64,000 nt of DNA from Cupriavidus neocaledonicus. GTDB lineage: Bacteria; Pseudomonadota; Gammaproteobacteria; Burkholderiales; Burkholderiaceae. The stretch is taken from positions 199,733-263,732 of the forward strand of contig NZ_AQUR01000102.1 of NCBI RefSeq assembly GCF_000372525.1, in the 5' to 3' direction. Each line of letters begins with the position of its first letter. The first letter of the stretch is position 1. Positions 39,274 through 48,904 of this stretch are shown here, piece by piece. The position numbers were made by a program, and so were the translations under genes. The notes below the pieces were generated by a model. The model saw only the letters and a program-made list of their open reading frames with translations, was not told where the DNA came from and searched no databases.

Positions 39274-40128
39274 ATGCCCGTGCCAACCCCAGCGCGCCCC
39301 GTGCGCGCCTGCATCATGTTCCAGGTCCTCGCCCCGTGCCCATCCCTGACGCCCTATGTCGACGGCTACTGGTTCGTGCAGGACCTGGAAGGTGCCTACG
39401 CGGGCAGCGATATCACCACCTGCCCGTATCCGGGCGCGGTGCTGTCGGTCAATTTCGGCCGGCCGAACGCGATGGTGGGCGGTCCCACCGTGCCGACGGT
39501 GTCGCTGCTGGGCTTCCAGTCGGCCAGCCGGCGCTGGCGCTCGTGGTCCGACACGTATTTCGTCATGGCCATGCTGAGCGGTGCCGGGCTGGCGCGGCTG
39601 TTTCCCGGCATCGGGCCCGACTGCCGCGACCAGCTGCTGGACCTCGCGGGTTACCTGGGAGACGGCGCCAGCCATGCCCTCAGCGCCGACCTGAGCGCCG
39701 CCTGGACGCCGGCGCGGATCGTTGCCCGGCTGGATGCCTGGCTGCTGCGGCGGCTTGCCACGCTACGCGAGCCGGCAATGCTGCAATCGCTGCGCGCGGC
39801 CCACGCGCTGTTGCGCCAGGGGCGCCAGGTTCAGCAGGTGGCCGGCCTGATGGCGGTCAGCCGGCGTCAGCTGAACCGCTGGTTCGAGCAGCAGCTGGGC
39901 CTGGGGCCCAGGCAGCTGATGGACCTGGAGCGCCTGCAGCACAGCATCCAGGCGGTGCAGCGCGGCGCGGGCGATGCGCTGGACGGCTACAGCGACCAGG
40001 CCCACCAGATCCGCGCCTGGCGCCGGCGCGTGGCGCAGACCCCGGGCGCGTATGCGCGCCGTGGCCAGTCGCCGCTGGCGGCGTCGTTCGGGCAACGCCC
40101 GGCCGGCGCGCCGGCCTTCTACCTCTGA
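39274..40128 (+). CDS. AraC-family transcriptional regulator
   Basis: 284 residues from ATG 39274; ATG 39316, beginning the conserved MFQVLAPCPSLTPYVDGYWF, is equally possible. The N-terminal part resembles the sensing domain of a subset of AraC proteins (SVNFGRPNAM). The C-terminal part has AraC helix-turn-helix features: QVAGLMAVSRRQLNRWFEQQ and then GLGPRQLMDLERLQ. It precedes the dienelactone hydrolase gene by about 90 bases in the same direction and may control it. Confidence 0.8.
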   Translation: MPVPTPARPVRACIMFQVLAPCPSLTPYVDGYWFVQDLEGAYAGSDITTCPYPGAVLSVNFGRPNAMVGGPTVPTVSLLGFQSASRRWRSWSDTYFVMAMLSGAGLARLFPGIGPDCRDQLLDLAGYLGDGASHALSADLSAAWTPARIVARLDAWLLRRLATLREPAMLQSLRAAHALLRQGRQVQQVAGLMAVSRRQLNRWFEQQLGLGPRQLMDLERLQHSIQAVQRGAGDALDGYSDQAHQIRAWRRRVAQTPGAYARRGQSPLAASFGQRPAGAPAFYL

Positions 40129-40221
40129 CCGGCGCACCGGCGGCGCGCGCCGCCCACGTCCCAAACGTTCAATACAGCGTTCCTGCGCGGGCGCATGCTG
40201 GCGGCCTGAACGGAGGGAACC

Positions 40222-40974
40222 ATGAACGCTGCAAGCCTGCCGCCGGAGCGCGGCTTCATCACCTATACCGACGGCACCACGGTATTCGAGGGCTACCTCG
40301 CCAGGCCAGCCGCTATGGCCGCGTCACCCATGCCGTGCGTGGTGCTGGCCCATGAATGGAGCGGCCTGAACGCGGCGATGCGCCGCTGCGCCGAGCGCTT
40401 CGCGGCACTGGGCTATCCCTGCTTTGCCGCCGACGTGTACGGCAAGGGCGTGCGCGGCGACGAGCAGGGCGACAACGCGCACCTGATGGATCCGCTGCTG
40501 GCCGACCGCCGCGTGCTGCGGCGGCGCCTGCTGGCGGGGTTTGCAGCGGCTACGCGGTTGCCCGGCGTGGACCCGCGGCGCATGGCCGCGGTGGGCTACT
40601 GCTTCGGCGGCCTGTGCGCGCTGGACCTGGCGCGCGCCGCCGCGCCCGGCCTGGTGGCCGCGGTCAGCTTCCACGGCGTGCTGCAGCCGCCGCGCATCGG
40701 CCCGCAGGGCCCCATCGGCGCCAGCGTGCTGCTGCTGCATGGCTGGGAAGATCCCGTGGCGCCGCCCGCGGCGGTGCTCGGCATCGCCACGGAATTGACG
40801 CAGGCCGGGGCCGACTGGCAGCTGCATGCCTATGGCCATGCGCGCCACGCGTTCACGTTCGAAGGCGCCAACTTCCCGGAGCGCGGCATCGTCTATGACG
40901 CCGCCGCCGACCGGCGCTCGTGGGCGGCATGCGCGACATTCCTGGCCGAGCGGTTCGCGGCGTCGGCCGCCTGA
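40222..40974 (+). CDS. Dienelactone hydrolase family protein
   Basis: 250 residues, GGAGGGAA before ATG 40222. The alpha/beta-hydrolase nucleophile is Cys127 in GYCFGG. The catalytic Asp lies in LLLHGWEDPVAPP and the His in YGHARHAFTFEGAN, giving the Cys-Asp-His triad of this family. Known members open dienelactones in chloroaromatic degradation, but many have other ester substrates. No ring-cleavage genes are close, so the substrate is open. Confidence 0.9.
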   Translation: MNAASLPPERGFITYTDGTTVFEGYLARPAAMAASPMPCVVLAHEWSGLNAAMRRCAERFAALGYPCFAADVYGKGVRGDEQGDNAHLMDPLLADRRVLRRRLLAGFAAATRLPGVDPRRMAAVGYCFGGLCALDLARAAAPGLVAAVSFHGVLQPPRIGPQGPIGASVLLLHGWEDPVAPPAAVLGIATELTQAGADWQLHAYGHARHAFTFEGANFPERGIVYDAAADRRSWAACATFLAERFAASAA

Positions 40975-41019
40975 GCCAGAAGATCAGCCCGGTCACGGTG
41001 GCTCCCGCCGTGATCACGG

Positions 41020-41253
41020 TCAGCAGCGCCCGCAGGTGACGCTGCGGCGCAGCTGCGCCAGCAAACGCGGGGCCTGCAAGATGGCGTCGTGGTCTGCGCC
41101 CTCGAGCAGGGGTTCTGCGCGCGGCGCGCCGACCCACCGGCAAGTCGCGCGACTGTGGGCCAGCTCGTCGGCGCCGTCTGGCGCATCAACCTGTTGGACG
41201 AACGGAACGGGAATACTCAGGCGGGAAGGGGCAGCTGCGGCGGCCGGTGGCAC
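41020..41253 (-). pseudogene. Possible fragment of an alpha/beta-hydrolase-like gene
   Basis: The 378-base gap at 40975-41352 contains a 77-codon minus-strand frame. Its end (RAEPLLEGADHDAILQAPRL) resembles the G-A-D-H-D region near the C-terminus of some alpha/beta hydrolases. It lacks a nucleophile elbow and a good ribosome site. It is either a decayed gene or chance in GC-rich DNA; nothing else is seen in this gap. Confidence 0.2.
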
Positions 41254-41352
41254 GACGGGCAGGGCGCCGGCTTTTGCGGGAGGAACAGGCGGAAACGGCG
41301 CTGGTGTCGCGGCCCGGGCAGGCCGCGACCGCGGTTGGTCACGACGGCGCCG

Positions 41353-41769
41353 TCATGCCCGGCCCTCGATGAACTCCTTGAAGCGCTTCAGGTCGCCTTC
41401 GACCTTGCGTTTGAGCACGCCGGCGGCATCGCCGACCGCCTCGACCACGCCCTCGGTTTCGTAGTTCATGCGTACGGACACGCGGGTCGCGCCCGCATCC
41501 AGCGGAGAAAAATTCACCTGGCCCGAGTTCTCCGCCCCGGCGACGCTGCGCCACGCGATGCACTGGTCGGCGACGTTCTGCGTTATCTCGGCATCCCACT
41601 CCTTGTGCTTTCCGCCGACCTCGGCGCGCCAGTGCAGACGGCGGTCATCGAGCTGCCTCACCTCCTCGACGCCCTCCATGAACCGCGGAAATTCTTCGAA
41701 CCGGCACCATTGCTGATACGCGACCTGCACCGGCACCCGGACGTCGATCGACTCTTCGATGGTTGACAT
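41353..41769 (-). CDS. SRPBCC family cyclase/dehydrase-like protein
   Basis: 138 residues, AAGGAGGT before ATG 41769. The whole protein is one SRPBCC domain: TIEESIDVRVPVQVAYQQW, FPRFMEGVEEVRQLDDRRL, IAWRSVAGAENSGQVNFSP. This subgroup is usually small cytosolic proteins of unknown ligand. It is unrelated in its details to the exported SRPBCC protein at 21744. Confidence 0.85.
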   Translation of the reverse strand: MSTIEESIDVRVPVQVAYQQWCRFEEFPRFMEGVEEVRQLDDRRLHWRAEVGGKHKEWDAEITQNVADQCIAWRSVAGAENSGQVNFSPLDAGATRVSVRMNYETEGVVEAVGDAAGVLKRKVEGDLKRFKEFIEGRA

Positions 41770-42014
41770 AGCACCTCCTTGTTTCAAAAGGCGGGCGAAC
41801 CGGTGCAAATCCCGTTCCAGACGCGCGGCGCGGCGCCGGCCCCCGCTGCGGCGACGGGGGGCGGAAGCGGTGCAGAAATTACGCGCAGGACTGCAAGAAC
41901 AGGTCGGGGCTACCGGACGCCGCCGGAGACGCGGCGTGCCGATGCCACCACACCGGGACGCACCCCGGCCATCGGCCGGCCACCCGCGATCCGGCGATGC
42001 CGGCTGTCCAGGGT

Positions 42015-42791
42015 TCAGCCTGACCGTTCGCGCCGGTAGCCCGCCACCAGCTGCTTCATCGCGCGGAACGCCGTGGCGCGGTCGTCTCCCAGCAGGAAGG
42101 CGTGCACGCCTTGCTCGCGCCATTGCTCGCATTGTCCGGCCGCGCGCGGAATGGCACAGAATGGCACGCCCCTGGCCTGGCAGGCCTGCGCGATGCGGCG
42201 GATCGCAGCCTGCACGGCGGGATGCTGCGCCTCGGCGGGAACGCCCAGGCTTTGCGACAGGTCGATCGCGCCCTCCAGCACCATGTCGATGCCCGGCACG
42301 GCCACGATCTCTTCGATCGCATCGACGCCGGCGCGGTCCTCGATCATGGCCACCACCATCAGCTCGCGGTTGGCCCGTTCCATGTACTCCGGCAAGGTCA
42401 GCGTACCGAAGCCGGTGGTCCGCCCCCCGGCGATGCCGCGCTTGCCCAGCGGGTGGTAGCGCGTGCTGTGGACCGCCAGCTCGGCGGTCGCGCGGCTGCA
42501 TACGTGCGGCACCACGATGCCCTGCGCGCCGGCATCCAGCACCCGCAGGATGATGTCCGGCGCTGCCCGCGGCACCCGCACCAGTGCCGTGGTGCCGGCG
42601 CATTCCGCGGCGCGGATCATGTTCTCGAGCGTCTGCGGGTTCACGCCGGCATGCTCGAGGTCCAGGATCACGAAGTCGAAGCCGGCGTAGCCGATCATCT
42701 CTGTCATCAGCGGCAACGGCAGCGAGTTGATCAGCCCGAACACATCGTGCCCGGCGGCGAGCGCGGCCTTGAGCCGGTTAGGCTGCAGCAT
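42015..42791 (-). CDS. HpcH/HpaI-type aldolase, SbnG-like citrate synthase
   Basis: 258 residues from ATG 42791. Family motifs include FDFVILDLEHAGVN, then TALVRVPRAAPDIILRVLDA and MVVAMIEDRAGVDAIEEI, with the metal-binding Glu in MIED and Asp in GAIDLSQSLG. In sbn-type clusters this enzyme makes citrate from oxaloacetate and acetyl-CoA for siderophore assembly. It is the last gene of the leftward siderophore operon and overlaps the decarboxylase gene by 14 bases. Confidence 0.85.
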   Translation of the reverse strand: MLQPNRLKAALAAGHDVFGLINSLPLPLMTEMIGYAGFDFVILDLEHAGVNPQTLENMIRAAECAGTTALVRVPRAAPDIILRVLDAGAQGIVVPHVCSRATAELAVHSTRYHPLGKRGIAGGRTTGFGTLTLPEYMERANRELMVVAMIEDRAGVDAIEEIVAVPGIDMVLEGAIDLSQSLGVPAEAQHPAVQAAIRRIAQACQARGVPFCAIPRAAGQCEQWREQGVHAFLLGDDRATAFRAMKQLVAGYRRERSG

Positions 42792-44016
42792 GGGTATCCT
42801 CCACGGGCAGGTAGCAGTGCCGTGGGTGAGGGTGGCGTAGGAAGTCGTGGTGCGAGATATGCCAGGCATAGGCGCCGGCATAGGGGAACACCACCAGGTC
42901 GCCGGCGCGCACGCTGTCGACGTATGCGTCGTGCGCCAGGATGTCCTTGGGCGTGCAGAGCTGCCCGACCACGCTGACGCGCGCCTCGCGCACGCCGGGG
43001 CGGGCGAACGGATAGCGCCAGGACGCCACCGGCAGCACCCGGAACGGATGGCTGTGCCCCTGCGCATAGGGCGTGCGGAAGTGGTGCGTGCCGCCGCTGG
43101 CCACGACGAAGGCGCGGTCGAAGGCGTGCTTGACGTCGATCACCTCCATGGCGTAGTAGCCGCAGAACGCGGTGATATAGCGGCCGCATTCGAAGCGCAC
43201 GGTCAGCCCGTCGCGCCGCGCCGACAGCGCCGGCAGGCCTTCGGCAAAGCCGGCCCAGTCGAACTGCCGCTCGGGCTCGCGGTAGTTGACGCCGATGCCG
43301 CCGCCGACGTTGACCTGGTCCAGCGTGTCGAGCCCGTATTGCGCGCGCCAGCGCCTGACCTGCTGCAGGTAGGCATCGAGCAGGCGCAGGTGGGCGGCGG
43401 CGTCGAGCTGGTGGGACATCAGGTGGAAATGGAAGCCGCGCAGCCGGATTTCGGGGTGCGCGCGCAGCCATGCCAGGCAGGCGGGCAGCTGGTCGCCGGC
43501 GATGCCGAACGGCGTGGGCCTGCCGCCCATCATCAGCGTGGTCGCCTGCAGCCCTTCGAGCGCCAGGTTGACACGCAGCAGGACCGGCGCCGTGGTGCCG
43601 CGCTCGCGCGCGAGCCAGGCCAGGCGTTCCAGCTCATGCAGGCTTTCCACATGCAGCGCCTCGACGCCGAGATCCAGCGCGCCGGCCAGTTCCGCATCGG
43701 TCTTGCCGGGTCCGCTGAAGATCAGCGGCACCTCGGCAAAGTGCTCGCGCACCCAGGCCAGCTCGCCGCCGGAAGAAATCTCGAAGCCGTGCGCCAGCGG
43801 CGCCAGCGTCTGCAGGATCGGCAGGTCGGAGTTGGCCTTGATGGCGTAGAACAGCTCGAACCCCTGCGGCAGGCTGCCGGCGATGGCGGCGGCGTGGGCC
43901 CGCAGCGCCTCGAGGTCGTAGACGTAGGCGCTGAGCGGGGCGCCCGTGCCGGCGCGCGCCTGGTGCAGGTGGTCGGCGACATGCGACCAGCGCAGTACGG
44001 GGGCGGTCATTGCCAT
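42778..44016 (-). CDS. PLP-dependent decarboxylase, SbnH-like (siderophore)
   Basis: 412 residues from ATG 44016 (a second ATG lies at 44010). The fold-III PLP lysine lies in FYAIKANSD (about residue 59). HFHLMSHQLD, NVGGGIGVNY and the C-terminal GQLCTPKDIL with the active-site Cys are those of DAP/ornithine-decarboxylase-like enzymes. In staphyloferrin B synthesis SbnH decarboxylates a citryl-diaminopropionate intermediate. It overlaps the preceding siderophore synthetase by 10 bases. Confidence 0.9.
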   Translation of the reverse strand: MAMTAPVLRWSHVADHLHQARAGTGAPLSAYVYDLEALRAHAAAIAGSLPQGFELFYAIKANSDLPILQTLAPLAHGFEISSGGELAWVREHFAEVPLIFSGPGKTDAELAGALDLGVEALHVESLHELERLAWLARERGTTAPVLLRVNLALEGLQATTLMMGGRPTPFGIAGDQLPACLAWLRAHPEIRLRGFHFHLMSHQLDAAAHLRLLDAYLQQVRRWRAQYGLDTLDQVNVGGGIGVNYREPERQFDWAGFAEGLPALSARRDGLTVRFECGRYITAFCGYYAMEVIDVKHAFDRAFVVASGGTHHFRTPYAQGHSHPFRVLPVASWRYPFARPGVREARVSVVGQLCTPKDILAHDAYVDSVRAGDLVVFPYAGAYAWHISHHDFLRHPHPRHCYLPVEDTHAAA

Positions 44017-45878
44017 GCCGCCTCCAGGCCGGCGAAGGGAATCGGATTGGCGACGGGCACGTAGGTCGAGGCGCGGTCGGCGCGCTGGAAGAAGCGGTTG
44101 CTGAAATTGGTCTTGGCCGGGAACGGGCGGCCGGCCAGCAGGCCGTTGATGCGCCGCGCCGACGCCGCGTTGCCGTGGCGATGCTGGTAGGTATGCAGGT
44201 GATGGCGCACCACCGACCACAGCCGCGCGCTCCGGGCCTGCCTGCCGGCACCGAGCTGCGCGATCACTTCGCACAGGTTGTTGACGAACAGGCAATAGGC
44301 GACGCGGTTCCAGCCCTGCTCCTCGTCATACCATAGCGACGACCGGGCGCGCTCGCTGATGCCGGCCATGGACGACGCGGGATGGCTCGCAGGCGTCAGC
44401 TTGACCCCCTCGAAGTCGCGCAGGAACAGCTGCGCCGGCATGTCCTGGCGCAGGCCCAGCACCACGTTCTGCAGGTGCGGCTCGAAGATGATGCCGTGCG
44501 CGAAGAAGAGGTGGAACACCGGGTAAACCAATTGCTCCACATAGGCGGAGAACCAGCGCTCGGTCATGGCATCCACCGTGGTTCCGTGCTGCGCGGCGAG
44601 CGCCGTGAGCAGCCGCTGCATGCGGGCATCGCCGTAATAGTGGTTGCCGAACAGCGAGCCGGCCAGCAGCGGCACGCAGTCTGGCGCGCGCAGCGTATCC
44701 ACGCTCTGGCGCAGGATCAGGCCGAAGCCTTCGATGACCTGGCGGTTCTGCTCGATGTCGGCGTGCCGGAGGTCGACCGACAGGAACGCCGGCTCCTCCA
44801 TCAGCGCCAGGCCCGGGAACGCGCGCGCCAGCTCCGGCAGCAGCGGGCGCAGCACGCGGTTGACGTGCATGGCGCTCTCCAGCTCATACCAGGCGTTCTT
44901 GCGCACGCAGTTGGTGATGCGGATGTTCAGCGACAGCTTGTAGAAGTACGGATTGCCGGGCTGGTACAAGGTCCGGATCGACGAAGTGGGAAAGAAGTCC
45001 GCGCCCTGCGTGCCCAGGTCCTGCACCCGTCCGCTTGCCAGCGCCGCGCGCACCAGCGGATGCTCGCGCAGGTAGCCGGCCTGCCACGGATGGACCGGCA
45101 CTGCGACGCGGCCGGCGGCTACGGCCGGGGCATTCGCCGCGATCAGCTGGTCGCAACTCACGCCGAGCAGCGACTGCTGCGCGATGTCGTCGCGCGGCAC
45201 CGCGAACCATGCCAGCGCAAAGCGGGTGCGCAACTCAGGCGAGTAGCGCAGCAGGTCCTCGTCGGAAAAACCCTGGCGGCTTTTCGGCGTGGGGTGGAAG
45301 GGGTGGCCGAAGGTCAGCGATTGCTCGGAGTCGATATAGGCGTCGACCGGGTCGGCCGGGATGGTCTCGGATACCGGCACCGACAGCACTTCGGTGCTGA
45401 CGGCGACGCTGTTGCGGATCTGCTCCATCAACTCGGTGTTGAGCGGCAGCTCGTGCTGTTGCGCCATCTCGCGCAACAGCAGCGCGGCCAGCGCTTCCCA
45501 GTCGAGCAGCGCCCACGGCTTGTTCTCGGCCTTGTGGAAGAGCGGCGACAGGTAGCGGTAGTTGCCGGTCAGCCAGGCACCGCCGACCACGGCCAGCAAG
45601 CGGCCGTGGCTATGCGGCAGCTGCACTTCCAGCACCTGGGCCACCTCGGCCGCTGCGCGCTGCAGGGCCATGGCGATGGTCGCGGGCCAGTCGTTCTGGC
45701 CGGCGGGCGGGCCAACGCGCAACTGGCCGGCGGGGGCCGCGACTTCGCGGCAGTAGCAGTTCAGCAGCGTTTCCTGGCAGCGCCGCGCGGCGGCCAGTCC
45801 TGCCAGTCTTGCCGGTTCAGCGTTCTCGCCCAACGGGTGGCGCGTGCCGGCATATTCCATCTTGCTTTGCGTTTGCAT
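44007..45878 (-). CDS. NRPS-independent siderophore synthetase, IucA/IucC family (second in operon)
   Basis: 623 residues. The ATP-binding motif GHPFHPTPKSRQGF lies near residue 195, VPVHPWQAGYL near 265, and the C-terminal FerR-like part includes IIFEPHLQNVVL. The family adenylates a carboxylate (often citrate) and condenses it with an amine or alcohol. By comparison with staphyloferrin B loci it occupies the position of sbnE or sbnF. The gap to the preceding MFS gene is 27 bases. Confidence 0.93.
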   Translation of the reverse strand: MQTQSKMEYAGTRHPLGENAEPARLAGLAAARRCQETLLNCYCREVAAPAGQLRVGPPAGQNDWPATIAMALQRAAAEVAQVLEVQLPHSHGRLLAVVGGAWLTGNYRYLSPLFHKAENKPWALLDWEALAALLLREMAQQHELPLNTELMEQIRNSVAVSTEVLSVPVSETIPADPVDAYIDSEQSLTFGHPFHPTPKSRQGFSDEDLLRYSPELRTRFALAWFAVPRDDIAQQSLLGVSCDQLIAANAPAVAAGRVAVPVHPWQAGYLREHPLVRAALASGRVQDLGTQGADFFPTSSIRTLYQPGNPYFYKLSLNIRITNCVRKNAWYELESAMHVNRVLRPLLPELARAFPGLALMEEPAFLSVDLRHADIEQNRQVIEGFGLILRQSVDTLRAPDCVPLLAGSLFGNHYYGDARMQRLLTALAAQHGTTVDAMTERWFSAYVEQLVYPVFHLFFAHGIIFEPHLQNVVLGLRQDMPAQLFLRDFEGVKLTPASHPASSMAGISERARSSLWYDEEQGWNRVAYCLFVNNLCEVIAQLGAGRQARSARLWSVVRHHLHTYQHRHGNAASARRINGLLAGRPFPAKTNFSNRFFQRADRASTYVPVANPIPFAGLEAAWQ

Positions 45879-45905
45879 TGTCTTGTGACCTCGTTCTTGG
45901 AGGGA

Positions 45906-47090
45906 TCAGAGCGGGCTCATCCGCTGTCGGGCGGTAAGGACCAGGTAGGCGACGGCCGGCGCCAGCAAGGCCGCGCCAAGCAGGTAGGGCGCGCGCTGGC
46001 CGGCCAGGCTGACCGCCGCGCCGGCGCCAAGCCCGGCGGCTACGCCACCCCATTTGGAACTGCTTTCGAACCAGCCGAAGGTGCGGCCGGCGTTGCCTGC
46101 GTGCACCACGCTGGCGACCAGCGCATGCAGCGCGATAAAGCCCACCGTCATGGCGATGCCCATCAGCAGCCGCCAGGCCACCAGCGCGGGCAGTCCCAGG
46201 GGCGCGGCCTGCGCCACCAGCGCGAGCGCCAGCGTGCCGTAGGCGGTGGCAAGCAGCGTCAGCGACGGCGCCAGCCCCAGCCGCCGCGACAGCAGCGGTG
46301 CCGCGGCCAGGTACACCAGGTGCGGCAGGCCGAACAGCAGCCCGGCGGTGGCCGTGGCGAGGGCGGGCATGCGCTGCTGCAGGTCCGGAATGAAGTAGGG
46401 GAACGTCACCACGGTGGCAAACACGAACGCGAACTGCAGCGCATAGATCTGCCGCGGCGTGGCCGGCGCCGCCGAGCTGGCGCCGCCGGCGCCAGGGGAG
46501 CGTGCCGCCGGCCGCTGCGCCGTGCCGGTGGCGCCGCCCGCCGGCAGCAGGGCAATCAGCGCCGCGGCGGCCAGTGGCAGCAGCGCCAGCCAGCGGTACA
46601 GCAGCAGCGGCGATTCGGCGCCCATCCACAGGCCCAGGCAGGCGGGCGCCGCCACCAGCGCGGCGCGGGCCGACCACTGCATCGCCGTCAGGCTGCGCGT
46701 GAGCGTGGTGCCGCTGGCGACCGTGGCCAGGTAGGCGTTGGAGGCCGAGAACGTGCCGCCCAGCACGCCCTGCAGCACCAGCGCCGCCAGGAACGCAAAC
46801 GAGCTGGTCGCATAGCTGGCGAGCAGGAAGCTTGCCGCGAGCCCCAGCTGCGCGCGCATCAGCAGCGGCTTCTTGCCGAAGCGGTCGGCGAGCCGGCCCC
46901 ACCATGGCGCCGAGATCGCCGCCAGCAGCGTGGGCACCACGTAGAACGCGCCCGCCAGCCATGGCACGTCGTTGTGCAGCGAGCGCTGCAGGATCAGCGC
47001 GAAGAACGGCGGCATGCCCAGCGCCGCGAACGCGGCGATGAAATGGCACAGCATCACCACCGCGACCACCTGCCGCGTGCCGGCGCTCAT
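45906..47090 (-). CDS. MFS transporter, SbnD-like siderophore exporter
   Basis: 394 residues, twelve membrane segments expected. The loop motif WWGRLADRFGKKPLLM follows helix 2. It lies between the two siderophore synthetase genes, with a four-base overlap to the first, which strongly suggests export of the siderophore, as SbnD does for staphyloferrin B. Confidence 0.85.
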   Translation of the reverse strand: MSAGTRQVVAVVMLCHFIAAFAALGMPPFFALILQRSLHNDVPWLAGAFYVVPTLLAAISAPWWGRLADRFGKKPLLMRAQLGLAASFLLASYATSSFAFLAALVLQGVLGGTFSASNAYLATVASGTTLTRSLTAMQWSARAALVAAPACLGLWMGAESPLLLYRWLALLPLAAAALIALLPAGGATGTAQRPAARSPGAGGASSAAPATPRQIYALQFAFVFATVVTFPYFIPDLQQRMPALATATAGLLFGLPHLVYLAAAPLLSRRLGLAPSLTLLATAYGTLALALVAQAAPLGLPALVAWRLLMGIAMTVGFIALHALVASVVHAGNAGRTFGWFESSSKWGGVAAGLGAGAAVSLAGQRAPYLLGAALLAPAVAYLVLTARQRMSPL

Positions 47091-48904
47091 GCGGCCACCC
47101 TGAGGAAATTGGGGGCACGCTTGCCGTAGAACTTGTTGACGTCGGTTGCGCCGGTCTGCGCCTTTTCCGCCAGCGACGCGGCGGTCAGCAGGTACTTCAG
47201 GTGCAGCCGGTCGTCATCGAGCAGCACCTGGCGCGCGAATGCGGTGTCTTCACCCGCGGCGGCCAGGTCGGCAAGGACAGCCTCCACGTGGCGCCGCACG
47301 CGCGCGTAGCCCGCGGCGGGGTCGGTGCCGCGACGCTGCGCCAGGCCTTGGACCAGCGCCGCGATGTTCAGCTCCAGCGTGATGGTGACGAACATCTGCG
47401 CCAGCGGCAATGCCGCGTCGACGCCGATGCGCTGGTCTTCCAGGCCATCGAGGCGGGCCGCCAGGGCCGGCCAGCGGCGCGCGAGCATGGCGCGGTCGAT
47501 GCGCGCGGCGTCATTGTCCTTGAGCATCAGGCGCAGGCCGTCGGCGCCGTACACCAGCATCGAGTTCTGCTGGTTGGATTCCAGCGCCACGCCATAACGC
47601 AACCATAGCGTCAGGTGCAGCTGCAGGGTCAGCGCCAGGTAGGCGTCGAGCCAGGCATCGAGATCGCCCCCGTGATATCGACCGGCGAGTTCCTCGGCCA
47701 CGCACCGGCCACTGGCGGTTTCAGCCAGCAGGCCCGCCACCGCGACCACCGTCTTGTCCGCCAGCTGCGGCTCGGGATAGCGGCGCAGGATATAGCCCAG
47801 GAACGGGCGCTGGTCGACATGGGCGCCGTTGGCTTCGTCGGTCAGCAGCACCTGCCCGTGCAGGCCGGGTTCCTGGCGAACGATGTCGCCAAGCAGGGTC
47901 TGGATGCGATGGCCGTCGCCGATGGTGCTGGGCTTGATGGTGCGGATGTTCTTGGCGCCCAGGGTGCGGATCGTCAGCGGCAGCTTGATATGCCATGCGG
48001 GCGCGTCGAGCACGACCAGCGAGCGCACCGACAAGGTCGGCGACACGCGCAGGCAGGCCCGTGGTGCGCGAATGACCTGGCCGTCAAGGCCGCAGTCGGC
48101 GAGGAAGCCATCGAGGTGATGCTGCCAGACGAAGGGATGCACCGGCACCAGCGCATGCGAGCGGGCGAGCGCGGGATCGAGGCCGACCGCGGCGAAATCG
48201 GGCCAGTTCGGCGGCAGCGCATCGCCGGCGGGATGATGGCACTCGCGCGGGACCGCGAGCCAGTTCAGCGCGAATGCGGGCTGGAACTCGGGCGCGTAGC
48301 GGGCCAGGTCGGCGGCGGCAAAGCCCAGCTTGGCGCGCGCGGTGGGGTAGTAGGGATGGTCGAGGAAGCCCGCGACGCGATCGTAGTGCAGCATGCGCTG
48401 GTTCCAGGCGGGCAGCGCGTGTCCGTCCGCGCTGTCGGCCTGCGCGAACCAGCGTGCGCGCTCGGCCATCGAGACCGTGCGATGCTCCGCCGCGACACGG
48501 CACTCCTCGGCGTAGGCGGCGAACAGGCGCGCATCCGCCTCGGGCAGCCCGTCCGCAAAGGCAGCCAGGATGGTGTCGACCTGATGCAGCGCCGAGAACA
48601 CGCCGCCGGCTTCGTGCAGCACTGGCAGGCGGGTCAGGCGCCATTGCTGCATGTAGCGCGTTGGTGTTACCGGGACCCACAGCACGCCGGCGCCCAGGCG
48701 CGGGACGCGCAGCCACTGCTGGCCGGCGTCGAAACCGTGCGCGGCACCCGGTACCGCGTCAGCGCCGTACAACTCGCCGCGGCTGACGCAGGCGCGCACG
48801 TCCTCGCGCAGCAGGGTATCGACGACGCGAACGCAGATGTAGTCCACATCCGCGTCGGCGGCAGTGGCGGACCGGGACGGGTGGTCAGTCATGCGGCCGC
48901 TCAT
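47087..48904 (-). CDS. NRPS-independent siderophore synthetase, IucA/IucC family (first in operon)
   Basis: 605 residues from ATG 48904 (48892 is an alternative). The ATP-binding motif is HPYYPTARAKLGF; VPVHPFVWQHHL and GVALESNQQNSMLVY are further family marks. It resembles SbnC. It overlaps the ATP-grasp gene by four bases. Only two such synthetases are encoded here, whereas staphyloferrin B assembly uses three (SbnC, E and F). Confidence 0.93.
   Translation of the reverse strand: MSGRMTDHPSRSATAADADVDYICVRVVDTLLREDVRACVSRGELYGADAVPGAAHGFDAGQQWLRVPRLGAGVLWVPVTPTRYMQQWRLTRLPVLHEAGGVFSALHQVDTILAAFADGLPEADARLFAAYAEECRVAAEHRTVSMAERARWFAQADSADGHALPAWNQRMLHYDRVAGFLDHPYYPTARAKLGFAAADLARYAPEFQPAFALNWLAVPRECHHPAGDALPPNWPDFAAVGLDPALARSHALVPVHPFVWQHHLDGFLADCGLDGQVIRAPRACLRVSPTLSVRSLVVLDAPAWHIKLPLTIRTLGAKNIRTIKPSTIGDGHRIQTLLGDIVRQEPGLHGQVLLTDEANGAHVDQRPFLGYILRRYPEPQLADKTVVAVAGLLAETASGRCVAEELAGRYHGGDLDAWLDAYLALTLQLHLTLWLRYGVALESNQQNSMLVYGADGLRLMLKDNDAARIDRAMLARRWPALAARLDGLEDQRIGVDAALPLAQMFVTITLELNIAALVQGLAQRRGTDPAAGYARVRRHVEAVLADLAAAGEDTAFARQVLLDDDRLHLKYLLTAASLAEKAQTGATDVNKFYGKRAPNFLRVAA

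Noticed and set aside
41089..41766. 225-codon plus-strand frame over the small SRPBCC gene
   Set aside because: Antisense to a gene with a strong ribosome site and clear SRPBCC similarity; its own start region has no signal.
40222..41769. Chloroaromatic degradation cluster based on the dienelactone hydrolase
   Set aside because: No ring-cleavage dioxygenase, cycloisomerase or maleylacetate reductase gene is nearby.
44382..47129. 915-codon plus-strand frame across the siderophore genes
   Set aside because: Antisense shadow of two IucA/IucC genes and the MFS gene; no motif or ribosome site.
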